Part shown: positions 24,390 through 38,400 of the stretch, piece by piece
Numbering within the stretch: position 1 is the stretch's first letter
Layout of the letters: the number at the start of each line of letters is the position of its first letter
DNA from: Parapristionchus giblindavisi
Lineage: Eukaryota; Nematoda; Chromadorea; Rhabditida; Diplogasteridae
DNA length: 64,000 nucleotides
NCBI GenBank assembly: GCA_943737045.1
Contig: CALSFV010000514.1
Coordinates: 1 to 64,000, forward strand
Direction of reading: 5' to 3'
Made by a program: the position numbers and the translations under genes
The notes under the pieces: generated by a model
Told to the model about the DNA's origin: nothing
What the model saw: the letters and a program-made list of their open reading frames with translations, nothing else
Databases searched by the model: none

Positions 24390-27300
24390 TTAACAATAAT
24401 CGAGTTTGATACAACTATGACCAATACGTATCTTTCGTTGTTGAAGTGCATACTCAGTCTTCAATCAATAAATATTATTATTTAATTTAGAAATCAATCA
24501 ATAAATAGATATTGATTACCTGACTCGGACTAGCAAAAGTGAGCATTCCTTCGTATCTCGAACAGTATTCATAATTTTTGATTTGTCCGAATCTGACAAT
24601 GAGGGAATTAATAAATTATAATAATATTAAAAATGGATTAAATGATATAAATAAACTACCTCTGAAAGTAATGATATAGATTTCTCTTACTGGGCAGAGC
24701 TCCATCAGTACAAATCAAACGAATTGTACATCTATTCTATAAATTAAGATATTAAATCAATTCAGCTAATCTACACATTTTAGAAGTCAACCAAAAGTGA
24801 TAATAATAAACAGAAGATTGAAATATATAATGTATCTAGTCTACAAATAATCAATATCATAATTTAAATATCATTTGTTATAAATTAATATATATAATGA
24901 TATTAACCCTATCCATATTCTTCATCTTCTTCTCCATTACTTTATCTTCATCTTTTCCTCCTCTCTTTCTACTTTGTAATGCTTGAACCCTCAATTGCTC
25001 TTCTTCATCTTCAATCTACAATCAATACATTACTGTAGATAGGTAAATAAATCGATCGATCAATACCGTAATAACCGATCGTTTTTCATCTGAATCATCT
25101 CCATTGCATTTGATTACAATGTTAGACGCTTCTACCTATAAGTTTATTCAAATCAATCGATAATAAAGAAGGGAAAATCGATAATCTTACAGATCGATTG
25201 GCCGCTTTCGCATTTCCAATTAGAATATGTGGATCAAAGATATCCTATAAACAATTATCATTACAGTAGGCAACTACAGATTATTGATTGATCTTTGTAT
25301 GTAAACATCGAATGACATTCATTGGAAGAAGCATCAGTATACTAATTAAATTATCGATCGATGGAATCTAAATATATGGATAAATGAATAATGAGAACTA
25401 ACAGAAAAGAAGGAGAAGCTTCTATTAGGTCGAGGACACTCAGCAATGATATCTTTATTACGAAAGAGAGGAGAATTATGGATTACACGTATAGCCTAAA
25501 TAAAGAAGAAGAGATTACGGTAATCCCCTTCATATTGATTACTTACATCTTTCACTCTTCCAAAGGTTAGAATGATACAATCTCCATCTATAAATGGTGA
25601 TCGAACTATAGGACCATAGTGTCTTAATCAATATCAGGATTAGATTAATCGATATCACTCGATAACTCACTTGTGCATAGTTTGAATAAGACGATCTGGA
25701 ACAAGTGCAGATCGACGTTCCTTGCATGGATCATTATAGAAGATAACATCGAATGAAGGCTTAATTAATCAATATTATAGGAATACTGTAGATATGAAGA
25801 TCAACTAACCGATACGGGAATCTTCTTATCACCACATTGAATATAATCATCAATCAATAGTTGAAGTACCTAAATAAAATAAGATGATCAATCGATATGA
25901 GATAATGAAATAACATACCACATTTATTTCATTAGGTGACAGTAATAGATATTTACTTTCAGTCATATTAAATGGAGTACTGTATACTTCACCAAATGTT
26001 CTAAATATCGATTGATTATTAAAATAATAGTAAATATTGATAATCTCACTTGATTAGGTAATCAATACATTCATTATATAAATTCTCAGGAATAGGTCCA
26101 ACAGTTAGAATCGGACGATTACGAGGAATCTATTAAATCATCCTAATCAATCAATCAATAAAGTAGTCATTACCTCATTATCTCTAACATTTCTGGATAT
26201 AGAAGGATGTGTACAATCTTCCATCGGTGGATTTAGTACACACTTTGCATCCCAAATAGTCTAAATAATATCGATTGTATGATATGTTTAAAGAAAGATT
26301 AAAGACCAAAGATGACCTTAAATGGAAGAAAGGATAGATTCTTCTTACTCTCCATCATTTGACAACGACGACCATTCACATTATGATTATATATTCTAAT
26401 GACTGATTGAGCCTATATTGGATAATGAATGAATGAATGAATAGAATTGAATGAAAGATACATCAGAAGGTCTAGCAAAGATTAGACATCCATAGTGACG
26501 ATTGTTATCATTGAGAACAATGTATGGATCAGTTACTAATGGACCGAATTTACTAGAAATAGAAGAGAATTAAGTTAATTTGATTAGTTAAAGAAAATGG
26601 ACAAATGAATATAATAATGACTAACTTATGAACATATTGAATAAGATCATTAGTTGCTTGATGATTCCATTGATAGAGATTTAGACGAACTTCGTATGGA
26701 GGCTAAATCATTCATGTATTCATTGTTTCAGAAAAAGAATACCGTAACAGGAATGAGATGACCATCAACACGATGTTCAATGCTAACCAAGACTGCCTTT
26801 GCCTTTAAAGATCAAAGATCAAATAAAGTATAAAATAGAGTATATACATCTTGTTCTGATTGGAATGAAAGTACGATATATGAATCATCTGATGGAATTG
26901 TACTGTAGACAGAACAATTCTTTCTGAATGAGAATATTATAATATATATGGAATGAATGAATGATCATACTGTATGAAGTAGTTCATCACTTTCTCCATA
27001 TCACATTCAGATGGAATTGGTCCCGCAGTGAGAATGATTCGAGCTTTTGACTACAAGGACTACTGTATTATGGTACTCTATCGATCAATTAACATTTGCT
27101 CCTCTATAAAATCCAAGCGTATTGAGATGTATATTCTTCTTCTTCTCAATAGATTGAACATCTTCAATGGAAGGCATACGAATGGGAGAATGTTTAGTCA
27201 TTGAACCTGCAATTGATCAAATATATTAAATAATATAAAAGGATAAATATATGACATGATTGAGATTCTTTAGTAACTGATGCCTTCTTCATATCCCTCA

Positions 27301-29223
27301 ACCTCTTCGATTCTCGTAGTTCAGACAAACTCCTTCAAAGAATAGTCATTATGATAAATAGAAAAGATTTGTAAAATATAAAAATAAAATTACTTGAATA
27401 GAATAAGACTTCTTTTCTGTACAATATGTTTGCCCATGGCGAGTGCTCTTTGTCTCTGAATTAGATCAATCAATACAATGACTTATCGATCGATAACTTA
27501 CACATCTTGAAGAGTCGAACGTTATACGTGCTATTGTCGGAGTACTCTTGCATCGATTGACATATACTCTACCATATCTGAAGGGTTACTGTAGACTACC
27601 GTAATCCATTATATACCGTACTTTGAACCAAAGTATTGTCTGACGTCTCCTATCTTCATATTTAATGGAAGATGTTGAATGATAAGAGTATGATCATCTT
27701 CATTCATTACTTCTTCATCTTCACTTATTGATGGAGATGATTCCCAACGAATTGGTGAATGACTCTATAATAACTTATACCATATCATATCAAATCTATT
27801 TTAGTCAATACTTTTCACTGACAAAATGTATTTGTGTGAAGTTAAACATACCTCATCTCTCTTCTTCCTTTCTTTCTTTTCTTTCTTCTTCTGTTTATTC
27901 TCATATACAATTCGTTGAATGGGACCAAATCGACGAGGAATGGGAGGTGCATTCATTGATTCATTATCAACTATAGAAGGAGTATCATTCATTTGTCCTT
28001 CTTCTTCTTCTTCTTTATCATCATCAATTGTTTCTTCATCTTCTGATTCATTCGATACAATAGGTACATCAACTGTAGTTGACTCAATAGGATCAACCAC
28101 ACATCCATCGATCATCTCCATCTTCTGAATGCAATTGAATGATTTGTCAGATATAAATAGTTCAATCATAGCATTTCTTGGAAGACCTTATTAATAAGAG
28201 AACATACAGGTTGAATGGATGATAGAATTGGTTCAGTAGACATTGTATCACACAATGAGTTATTAGTTGATATTGTAGGTGATGGATAAGGAAGAGAAGA
28301 TGATAATGAAACATTGGAAGAAGGAATTGATGGAGGTACTACAATAGTGAATACTACAGTCATACATAATAGATTCAATTAACTACCACTTATTTGTAGT
28401 ATAGATCCTTTAGACGAATCACTCTCATCAACGAATGTTATATTCGTTGAATTAGATGATTCTGAAATTATTTAGAATTCTTCATTTATTTTATAATTAT
28501 AACATATACTTTGACTAAATTAATAGTTACAATAAGGCGCGAGAATGTTTGTTAATGTACAAATAATTAATAGAAAAACGAACTTGTAATATCCAACGGT
28601 TCATCAGAGACTTCATTGAGTTCCTGTAAAATAAGATGATTCATGATCCATTTTCTAATTAATACCTGATCCGTTGAGAGAATTTCGTCAATCGAGAACT
28701 TTATTCGACGCTGCATTGCATTGTTCGTACTACGTGAATCTTCGACTACAATTTCATCCACTTCTTCTTTCTTAATTCGTTTAATATATTAAATATTAGC
28801 TTTAATCATTATATTGTATTGTTACTGTTATTAGGTGTAAGAGAGTTATAGGAAATGAGAATACTTACAACAATGGGAGTAGGAAGAGTCCACATGAAAG
28901 GCATTACATAATAACTTCCAGGATACATCATAGGTGCTCCGGTCATTTGTTGTATCATATTCTAAAGAAAACATTTATTGCAACAAATAAAGTTGCAACG
29001 AACCGAGTACGAGAAACCGGAAGTTGAACTTAACTGGCTGTTAGGGATCGTTGGAATGAAAGAGTAAGGTAATAGTCCAGGTAGCTGCATGGGCTGTACA
29101 TAGAAGAGGAAATATGAGCTATCATGAAGAAAACAACAACCATACCATAGGAACAGAAGGGACGAAAGGTGGAAAAGGACTAGAGAAAGGCAACGGCGGT
29201 TGATTGTCTTTATCACTCATCAT
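24390..29223 (-). CDS. Large multi-RRM RNA-binding protein (possibly PTB/hnRNP L-like)
   Basis: More than thirty short exons on the minus strand encode roughly 1,000 residues, from MMSDKDNQPPLPFSSPF (ATG at 29223 or 29220) to RIGHSCIKLDYC (stop 24392-24390). The N-terminal third is Pro/Met- and Ser-rich with an acidic-basic stretch (ESEDEETIDDDKEEEE, then KQKKKEKKERKKRDE). Then follow about six divergent RRM-type units, each with a beta1 strand, a helix and an RNP1-like strand: HTLIIQHLPLNMKIGDVRQY with YGRVYVNRCKSTPTIARITF (27.5-27.7 kb); ARIILTAGPIP (27.0); YEVRLNLYQWNHQATNDLIQ with HYGCLIFARPSDAQSV (26.5-26.7); ILTVGPIPENL with TFGEVYSTPF (25.9-26.1); DVIFYNDPCK with HYGPIVRSPFIDGDCIILTF (25.5-25.7); and TIRLICTDGALP with RFGQIKNYEYC (24.5-24.7). 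Poor RNP consensus and many repeated RRMs recall PTB/hnRNP L proteins, but orthology is unproven. Checked junctions are GT-AG and in phase; not every exon edge was fixed. Confidence 0.75.
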
Positions 29224-29504
29224 ATGCTAGGAATTGAAGTATAATGGATGAAAAACATATACACCGTCGGACATATAAGAAAAACACGGTACATAAACAA
29301 ACGAGGAAAAAAACAAATAATGAATGAAAAATATTAAACGTAAAAATACCTGAGAACGTTCGATTTAAACCTTTGACAGTTAACACGAAATCTACCGTAT
29401 ACTCAGGAATATATTGATTGATGATCTAATTTAATTGATCGACAATGTGTGAAACACTTATTCTTTCGTTTTTTTTGTTCTTCAAATATTTAACCATAAA
29501 AATA
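29224..29504. other. Spacer between RRM gene start and satellite array
   Basis: About 280 bp of AT-rich non-coding sequence upstream of the minus-strand RRM gene. It is the probable promoter of that gene and the 3' flank of the satellite. Nothing further recognised. Confidence 0.4.
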
Positions 29505-29529
29505 CTAACTTGTTGGATTTATGCTAGTA

Positions 29530-32500
29530 GGTTTGGTTGGAGTTGGGTAAATGACAGATCCATAATCATCTGTTATACGGCGGGTAGAGCTCGAGTCGGA
29601 TCCTTCAGTCACTGTAGGCTCGGTTGGAGTTGGGTAAATGACAGATCCATAATCATCTGTTATACGGCGGGTAGAGCTCGAGTCGGATCCTTCAGTCACT
29701 GTAGGCTCGGTTGGAGTTGGGTAAATGACAGATCCATAATCATCTGTTATACGGCGGGTAGAGCTCGAGTCGGATCCTTCAGTCACTGTAGGCTCGGTTG
29801 GAGTTGGGTAAATGACAGATCCATAATCATCTGTTATACGGCGGGTAGAGCTCGAGTCGGATCCTTCAGTCACTGTAGGCTCGGTTGGAGTTGGGTAAAT
29901 GACAGATCCATAATCATCTGTTATACGGCGGGTAGAGCTCGAGTCGGATCCTTCAGTCACTGTAGGCTCGGTTGGAGTTGGGTAAATGACAGATCCATAA
30001 TCATCTGTTATACGGCGGGTAGAGCTCGAGTCGGATCCTTCAGTCACTGTAGGCTCGGTTGGAGTTGGGTAAATGACAGATCCATAATCATCTGTTATAC
30101 GGCGGGTAGAGCTCGAGTCGGATCCTTCAGTCACTGTAGGCTCGGTTGGAGTTGGGTAAATGACAGATCCATAATCATCTGTTATACGGCGGGTAGAGCT
30201 CGAGTCGGATCCTTCAGTCACTGTAGGCTCGGTTGGAGTTGGGTAAATGACAGATCCATAATCATCTGTTATACGGCGGGTAGAGCTCGAGTCGGATCCT
30301 TCAGTCACTGTAGGCTCGGTTGGAGTTGGGTAAATGACAGATCCATAATCATCTGTTATACGGCGGGTAGAGCTCGAGTCGGATCCTTCAGTCACTGTAG
30401 GCTCGGTTGGAGTTGGGTAAATGACAGATCCATAATCATCTGTTATACGGCGGGTAGAGCTCGAGTCGGATCCTTCAGTCACTGTAGGCTCGGTTGGAGT
30501 TGGGTAAATGACAGATCCATAATCATCTGTTATACGGCGGGTAGAGCTCGAGTCGGATCCTTCAGTCACTGTAGGCTCGGTTGGAGTTGGGTAAATGACA
30601 GATCCATAATCATCTGTTATACGGCGGGTAGAGCTCGAGTCGGATCCTTCAGTCACTGTAGGCTCGGTTGGAGTTGGGTAAATGACAGATCCATAATCAT
30701 CTGTTATACGGCGGGTAGAGCTCGAGTCGGATCCTTCAGTCACTGTAGGCTCGGTTGGAGTTGGGTAAATGACAGATCCATAATCATCTGTTATACGGCG
30801 GGTAGAGCTCGAGTCGGATCCTTCAGTCACTGTAGGCTCGGTTGGAGTTGGGTAAATGACAGATCCATAATCATCTGTTATACGGCGGGTAGAGCTCGAG
30901 TCGGATCCTTCAGTCACTGTAGGCTCGGTTGGAGTTGGGTAAATGACAGATCCATAATCATCTGTTATACGGCGGGTAGAGCTCGAGTCGGATCCTTCAG
31001 TCACTGTAGGCTCGGTTGGAGTTGGGTAAATGACAGATCCATAATCATCTGTTATACGGCGGGTAGAGCTCGAGTCGGATCCTTCAGTCACTGTAGGCTC
31101 GGTTGGAGTTGGGTAAATGACAGATCCATAATCATCTGTTATACGGCGGGTAGAGCTCGAGTCGGATCCTTCAGTCACTGTAGGCTCGGTTGGAGTTGGG
31201 TAAATGACAGATCCATAATCATCTGTTATACGGCGGGTAGAGCTCGAGTCGGATCCTTCAGTCACTGTAGGCTCGGTTGGAGTTGGGTAAATGACAGATC
31301 CATAATCATCTGTTATACGGCGGGTAGAGCTCGAGTCGGATCCTTCAGTCACTGTAGGCTCGGTTGGAGTTGCGTAAATGACAGATCCATAATCATCTGT
31401 TATACGGCGGGTAGAGCTCGAGTCGGATCCTTCAGTCACTGTAGGCTCGGTTGGAGGTACGTAAATGACAGATCCATAATCATCTGTTATACGGCGGGTA
31501 GAGCTCGAGTCGGATCCTTCAGTCACTGTAGGCTCGGTTGGAGTTGGGTAAATGACAGATCCATAATCATCTGTTATACGGCGGGTAGAGCTCGAGTCGG
31601 ATCCTTCAGTCACTGTAGGCTCGGTTGGAGTTGGGTAAATGACAGATCCATAATCATCTGTTATACGGCGGGTAGAGCTCGAGTCGGATCCTTCAGTCAC
31701 TGTAGGCTCGGTTGGAGGTACGTAAATGACAGATCCATAATCATCTGTTATACGGCGGGTAGAGCTCGAGTCGGATCCTTCAGTCACTGTAGGCTCGGTT
31801 GGAGTTGGGTAAATGACAGATCCATAATCATCTGTTATACGGCGGGTAGAGCTCGAGTCGGATCCTTCAGTCACTGTAGGCTCGGTTGGAGTTGGGTAAA
31901 TGACAGATCCATAATCATCTGTTATACGACGGCGGGTAGAGCTCGAGTCGGATCCTTCAGTCACTGTAGGCTCGGTTGGAGTTGGGTAAATGACAGATCC
32001 ATAATCATCTGTTATACGGCGGGTAGAGCTCGAGTCGGATCCTTCAGTCACTGTAGGCTCGGTTGGAGTTGGGTAAATGACAGATCCATAATCATCTGTT
32101 ATACGGCGGGTAGAGCTCGAGTCGGATCCTTCAGTCACTGTAGGCTCGGTTGGAGTTGGGTAAATGACAGATCCATAATCATCTGTTATACGGCGGGTAG
32201 AGCTCGAGTCGGATCCTTCAGTCACTGTAGGCTCGGTTGGAGTTGGGTAAATGACAGATCCATAATCATCTGTTATACGGCGGGTAGAGCTCGAGTCGGA
32301 TCCTTCAGTCACTGTAGGCTCGGTTGGAGTTGGGTAAATGACAGATCCATAATCATCTGTTATACGGCGGGTAGAGCTCGAGTCGGATCCTTCAGTCACT
32401 GTAGGCTCGGTTGGAGTTGGGTAAATGACAGATCCATAATCAGTCACTGTAGGCTCGGTTGGAGTTGGGTAAATGACAGATCCATAATCATCTGTTATAC

Positions 32501-35458
32501 GGCGGGTAGAGCTCGAGTCGGATCCTTCAGTCACTGTAGGCTCGGTTGGAGTTGGGTAAATGACAGATCCATAATCATCTGTTATACGGCGGGTAGAGCT
32601 CGAGTCGGATCCTTCAGTCACTGTAGGCTCGGTTGGAGTTGGGTAAATGACAGATCCATAATCATCTGTTATACGGCGGGTAGAGCTCGAGTCGGATCCT
32701 TCAGTCACTGTAGGCTCGGTTGGAGTTGGGTAAATGACAGATCCATAATCATCTGTTATACGGCGGGTAGAGCTCGAGTCGGATCCTTCAGTCACTGTAG
32801 GCTCGGTTGGAGTTGGGTAAATGACAGATCCATAATCATCTGTTATACGGCGGGTAGAGCTCGAGTCGGATCCTTCAGTCACTGTAGGCTCGGTTGGAGT
32901 TGGGTAAATGACAGATCCATAATCATCTGTTATACGGCGGGTAGAGCTCGAGTCGGATCCTTCAGTCACTGTAGGCTCGGTTGGAGTTGGGTAAATGACA
33001 GATCCATAATCATCTGTTATACGGCGGGTAGAGCTCGAGTCGGATCCTTCAGTCACTGTAGGCTCGGTTGGAGTTGGGTAAATGACAGATCCATAATCAT
33101 CTGTTATACGGCGGGTAGAGCTCGAGTCGGATCCTTCAGTCACTGTAGGCTCGGTTGGAGTTGGGTAAATGACAGATCCATAATCATCTGTTATACGGCG
33201 GGTAGAGCTCGAGTCGGATCCTTCCTTGACAGATCCATAATCATCTGTTATGTAGAGCTCGAGTCGGTTCAGTCACTGTAGGCTCGGTTTGGGTAAATGA
33301 CAGATCCATAATCATCTGTTATACGGCGGGTAGAGCTCGAGTCGGATCCTTCAGTCACTGTAGGCTCGGTTGGAGTTGGGTAAATGACAGATCCATAATC
33401 ATCTGTTATACGACGGGTAGAGCTCGAGTCGGATCCTTCAGTCACTGTAGGCTCGGTTGGAGTTGGGTAAATGACAGATCCATAATCATCTGTTATACGG
33501 CGGGTAGAGCTCGAGTCGGATCCTTCAGTCACTGTAGGCTCGGTTGGAGTTGGGTAAATGACAGATCCATAATCATCTGTTATACGGCGGGTAGAGCTCG
33601 AGTCGGATCCTTCAGTCACTGTAGGCTCGGTTGGAGTTGGGTAAATGACAGATCCATAATCATCTGTTATACGGCGGGTAGAGCTCGAGTCGGATCCTTC
33701 AGTCACTGTAGGCTCGGTTGGAGTTGGGTAAATGACAGATCCATAATCATCTGTTATACGGCGGGTAGAGCTCGAGTCGGATCCTTCAGTCACTGTAGGC
33801 TCGGTTGGAGTTGGGTAAATGACAGATCCATAATCATCTGTTATACGGCGGGTAGAGCTCGAGTCGGATCCTTCAGTCACTGTAGGCTCGGTTGGAGTTG
33901 GGTAAATGACAGATCCATAATCATCTGTTATACGGCGGGTAGAGCTCGAGTCGGATCCTTCAGTCACTGTAGGCTCGGTTGGAGTTGGGTAAATGACAGA
34001 TCCATAATCATCTGTTATACGGCGGGTAGAGCTCGAGTCGGATCCTTCAGTCACTGTAGGCTCGGTTGGAGTTGGGTAAATGACAGATCCATAATCATCT
34101 GTTATGTAGAGCTCGAGTCGGATCCTTCAGTCACTGTAGGCTCGGTTGGAGTTGGGTAAATGACAGATCCATAATCGGCGGGTAGAGCTCGAGTCGGATC
34201 CTTCAGTCACTGTAGGCTCGGTTGGAGTTGGGTAAATGACAGATCCATAATCATCTGTTATACGGCGGGTAGAGCTCGAGTCGGATCCTTCAGTCACTGT
34301 AGGCTCGGTTGGAGTTGGGTAAATGACAGATCCATAATCATCTGTTATACGGCGGGTAGAGCTCGAGTCGGATCCTTCAGTCACTGTAGGCTCGGTTGGA
34401 GTTGGGTAAATGACAGATCCATAATCATCTGTTATACGGCGGGTAGAGCTCGAGTCGGATCCTTCAGTCACTGTAGGCTCGGTTGGAGTTGGGTAAATGA
34501 CAGATCCATAATCATCTGTTATACGGCGGGTAGAGCTCGAGTCGGATCCTTCAGTCACTGTAGGCTCGGTTGGAGTTGGGTAAATGACAGATCCATAATC
34601 ATCTGTTATACGGCGGGTAGAGCTCGAGTCGGATCCTTCAGTCACTGTAGGCTCGGTTGGAGTTGGGTAAATGACAGATCCATAATCATCTGTTATACGG
34701 CGGGTAGAGCTCGAGTCGGATCCTTCAGTCACTGTAGGCTCGGTTGGAGGTACGTAAATTACAGATCCATAATCATCTGTTATACGGCGGGTAGAGCTCG
34801 AGTCGGATCCTTCAGTCACTGTAGGCTCGGTTGGAGTTGGGTAAATGACAGATCCATAATCATCTGTTATACGGCGGGTAGAGCTCGAGTCGGATCCTTC
34901 AGTCACTGTAGGCTCGGTTGGAGTTGCGTAAATGACAGATCCATAATCATCTGTTATACGGCGGGTAGAGCTCGAGTCGGATCCTTCAGTCACTGTAGGC
35001 TCGGTTGGAGTTGGGTAAATGACAGATCCATAATCATCTGTTATACGGCGGGTAGAGCTCGAGTCGGATCCTTCAGTCACTGTAGGCTCGGTTGGAGGTA
35101 CGTAAATGACAGATCCATAATCATCTGTTATACGGCGGGTAGAGCTCGAGTCGGATCCTTCAGTCACTGTAGGCTCGGTTGGAGTTGGGTAAATGACAGA
35201 TCCATAATCATCTGTTATACGGCGGGTAGAGCTCGAGTCGGATCCTTCAGTCACTGTAGGCTCGGTTGGAGTTGGGTAAATGACAGATCCATAATCATCT
35301 GTTATACGGCGGGTAGAGCTCGAGTCGGATCCTTCAGTCACTGTAGGCTCGGTTGGAGGTTCGTAAATGACAGATCCATAATCATCTGTTATACGGCGGG
35401 TAGAGCTCGAGTCGGATCCTTCAGTCACTGTAGGCTCGGTTCGAGTCGGATCCTTCAG
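29530..35458 (-). repeat. 87-bp satellite, about 66 copies, in frame with the adjoining secreted protein
   Basis: Near-identical 87-bp units; on the minus strand each reads as 29 residues built from TVTEGSDSSSTRR, ITDDYGSVIY and PTPTEP. The unit is recognisably the neighbouring 129-bp unit lacking 42 bp (14 residues). Minus-strand open stretches are 35428-34127, 34054-33269 and 33143-29505; the last ends KPTSINPTS before a TAG. They are separated by irregular units that shift frame: near 35435-35465, 34105-34120 and 34170-34180 (internal deletions), and 33224-33290 (several). In-frame irregularities are a 42-bp deletion near 32441 and a 3-bp insertion near 31928. Variant units reading VPPTEP or ATPTEP recur. 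Because 87 is a multiple of three, the plus strand is also open for over 1,200 codons, so openness alone does not prove translation. It may be the decayed or mis-assembled 3' part of the secreted-protein gene. Confidence 0.85.
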
Positions 35459-38400
35459 TCACTGTACGTAAATGACAGATCCATATTCATCGGTTACACG
35501 GGTAGTCGTTTCACCCTGTCCTTCTGTCACTTCATCTCCATTTGATGTAGAGCTCGAGTCGGATCCTCCACTGACTGTAGGCTCGGTTGGAGCTCCGGTA
35601 ATGACAGATCCATATTCGTCGGTTACACGGGTAGTTGTTTCACCTTGTCCTTCGGTCACTTCATCTCCGTTTGATGTAGAGCTCGAGTCGGATCCTCCAC
35701 TGACTGTAGGCTCGGTTGGAGCTCCGGTAATGACAGATCCATATTCATCGGTTACACGGGTAGTTGTTTCACCCTGTCCTTCGGTTACTTCATCTCCATT
35801 TGATGTAGAGCTCGAGTCGGATCCTCCACTGACTGTAGGCTCGGTTGGAGCTCCGGTAATGACAGATCCATATTCATCGGTTACACGGGTAGTTGTTTCA
35901 CCCTGTCCTTCGGTCACTTCATCTCCATTTGATGTAGAGCTCGAGTCGGATCGTCCACTGACTGTAGGCTCGGTTGGAGCTCCGGTAATGACAGATCCAT
36001 ATTCATCGGTTACACGGGTAGTTGTTTCACCCTGTCCTTCGGTCACTTCATCTCCGTTTGATGTAGAGCTCGAGTCGGATCCTCCACTGACTGTAGGCTC
36101 GGTTGGAGCTCCGGTAATGACAGATCCATATTCATCGGTTACACGGGTAGTTGTTTCACCCTGTCCTTCGGTTACTTCATCTCCATTTGATGTAGAGCTC
36201 GAGTCGGATCCTCCACTGACTGTAGGCTCGGTTGGAGCTCCGGTAATGACAGATCCATAATCATCTGTTACACGGGTAGTTGTTTCACCCTGTCCTTCGG
36301 TTACTTCATCTCCATTTGATGTAGAGCTCGAGTCGGATCCTCCACTGACTGTAGGCTCGGTTGGAGCTCCGGTAATGACAGATCCATAATCATCTGTTAC
36401 ACGGGTAGTTGTTTCACCCTGTCCTTCGGTTACTTCATCTCCATTTGATGTAGAGCTCGAGTCGGATCCTCCACTGACTGTAGGCTCGGTTGGAGCTCCG
36501 GTAATGACAGATCCATATTCATCGGTTACACGGGTAGTTGTTTCACCCTGTCCTTCGGTCACTTCATCTCCATTTGATGTAGAGCTCGAGTCGGATCCTC
36601 CACTGACTGTAGGCTCGGTTGGAGCTCCGGTAATGACAGATCCATATTCATCGGTTACACGGGTAGTTGTTTCACCCTGTCCTTCGGTCACTTCATCTCC
36701 GTTTGATGTAGAGCTCGAGTCGGATCCTCCACTGACTGTAGGCTCGGTTGGAGCTCCGGTAATGACAGATCCATATTCATCGGTTACACGGGTAGTTGTT
36801 TCACCCTGTCCTTCGGTCACTTCATCTCCGTTTGATGTAGAGCTCGAGTCGGATCCTCCACTGACTGTAGGCTCGGTTGGAGCTCCGGTAATGACAGATC
36901 CATATTCATCGGTTACACGGGTAGTTGTTTCACCCTGTCCTTCGGTCACTTCATCTCCATTTGATGTAGAGCTCGAGTCGGATCCTCCACTGACTGTAGG
37001 CTCGGTTGGAGCTCCGGTAATGACAGATCCATATTCATCGGTTACACGGGTAGTTGTTTCACCCTGTCCTTCGGTTACTTCATCTCCATTTGATGTAGAG
37101 CTCGAGTCGGATCCTCCACTGACTGTAGGCTCGGTTGGAGCTCCGGTAATGACAGATCCATAATCATCTGTTACACGGGTAGTTGTTTCACCCTGTCCTT
37201 CGGTCACTTCATCTCCATTTGATGTAGAGCTCGAGTCGGATCCTCCACTGACTGTAGGCTCGGTTGGAGCTCCGGTAATGACAGATCCATAATCATCTGT
37301 TACACGGGTAGTTGTTTCACCCTGTCCTTCGGTCACTTCATCTCCATTTGATGTAGAGCTCGAGTCGGATCCTCCACTGACTGTAGGCTCGGTTGGAGCT
37401 CCGGTAATGACAGATCCATATTCATCGGTTACACGGGTAGTTGTTTCACCCTGTCCTTCGGTCACTTCATCTCCGTTTGATGTAGAGCTCGAGTCGGATC
37501 CTCCACTGACTGTAGGCTCGGTTGGAGCTCCGGTAATGACAGATCCATATTCATCGGTTACACGGGTAGTTGTTTCACCCTGTCCTTCGGTCACTTCATC
37601 TCCATTTGATGTAGAGCTCGAGTCGGATCCTCCACTGACTGTAGGCTCGGTTGGAGCTCCGGTAATGACAGATCCATATTCATCGGTTACACGGGTAGTT
37701 GTTTCACCCTGTCCTTCGGTTACTTCATCTCCATTTGATGTAGAGCTCGAGTCGGATCCTCCACTGACTGTTGGCTCGGTTGGAGCTCCGGTAATGACAG
37801 ATCCATATTCATCGGTTACACGGGTAGTCGTTTCACCCTGTCCTTCGGTCACTTCATCTCCATTTGATGTAGAGCTCGAGTCGGATCCTCCACTGACTGT
37901 AGGCTCGGTTGGAGCTCCGGTAATGACAGATCCATAATCATCGGTTACACGGGTAGTTGTTTCACCCTGTCCTTCGGTCACTTCATCTCCATTTGATGTA
38001 GAGCTCGAGTCGGATCCTCCACTGACTGTAGGCTCGGTTGGAGCTCCGGTAATGACAGATCCATATTCATCGGTTACACGGGTAGTTGTTTCACCCTGTC
38101 CTTCGGTCACTTCATCTCCATTTGATGTAGAGCTCGAGTCGGATCCTCCACTGACTGTAGGCTCGGTTGGAGCTCCGGTAATGACAGATCCATATTCATC
38201 TGTTACACGGGTAGTTGTTTCACCCTGTCCTTCGGTCACTTCATCTCCATTTGATGTAGAGCTCGAGTCGGATCCTCCACTGACTGTAGGTTCGGTTGGA
38301 GCTCCGGTAATGACAGATCCAGGTTTATCAGTCGCGGAAGATGTAGTAAAGACAGGTGAAGTTCCTTGATCTTTAGTAATTTCTTCAGCATTTGATGGTG

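Noticed and set aside
25258..25320. Apparent non-GT donor (AAG then ATCAATC) in the RRM gene
   Set aside because: An upstream GTCATT donor gives an in-frame canonical junction (PMN-DIFDPH), so a non-canonical intron is not needed.
29445..33281. 1,278-codon plus-strand open frame (units GRARVGSFSHCRLGWSWVND)
   Set aside because: Antisense of the 87-bp satellite; open only because the period is a multiple of three. The minus strand matches the neighbouring coding repeat.
35472..38369. Plus-strand open frames (units SVTRVVVSPCPSVTSSPFDV)
   Set aside because: Antisense shadow of the 129-bp coding repeat of the secreted protein.
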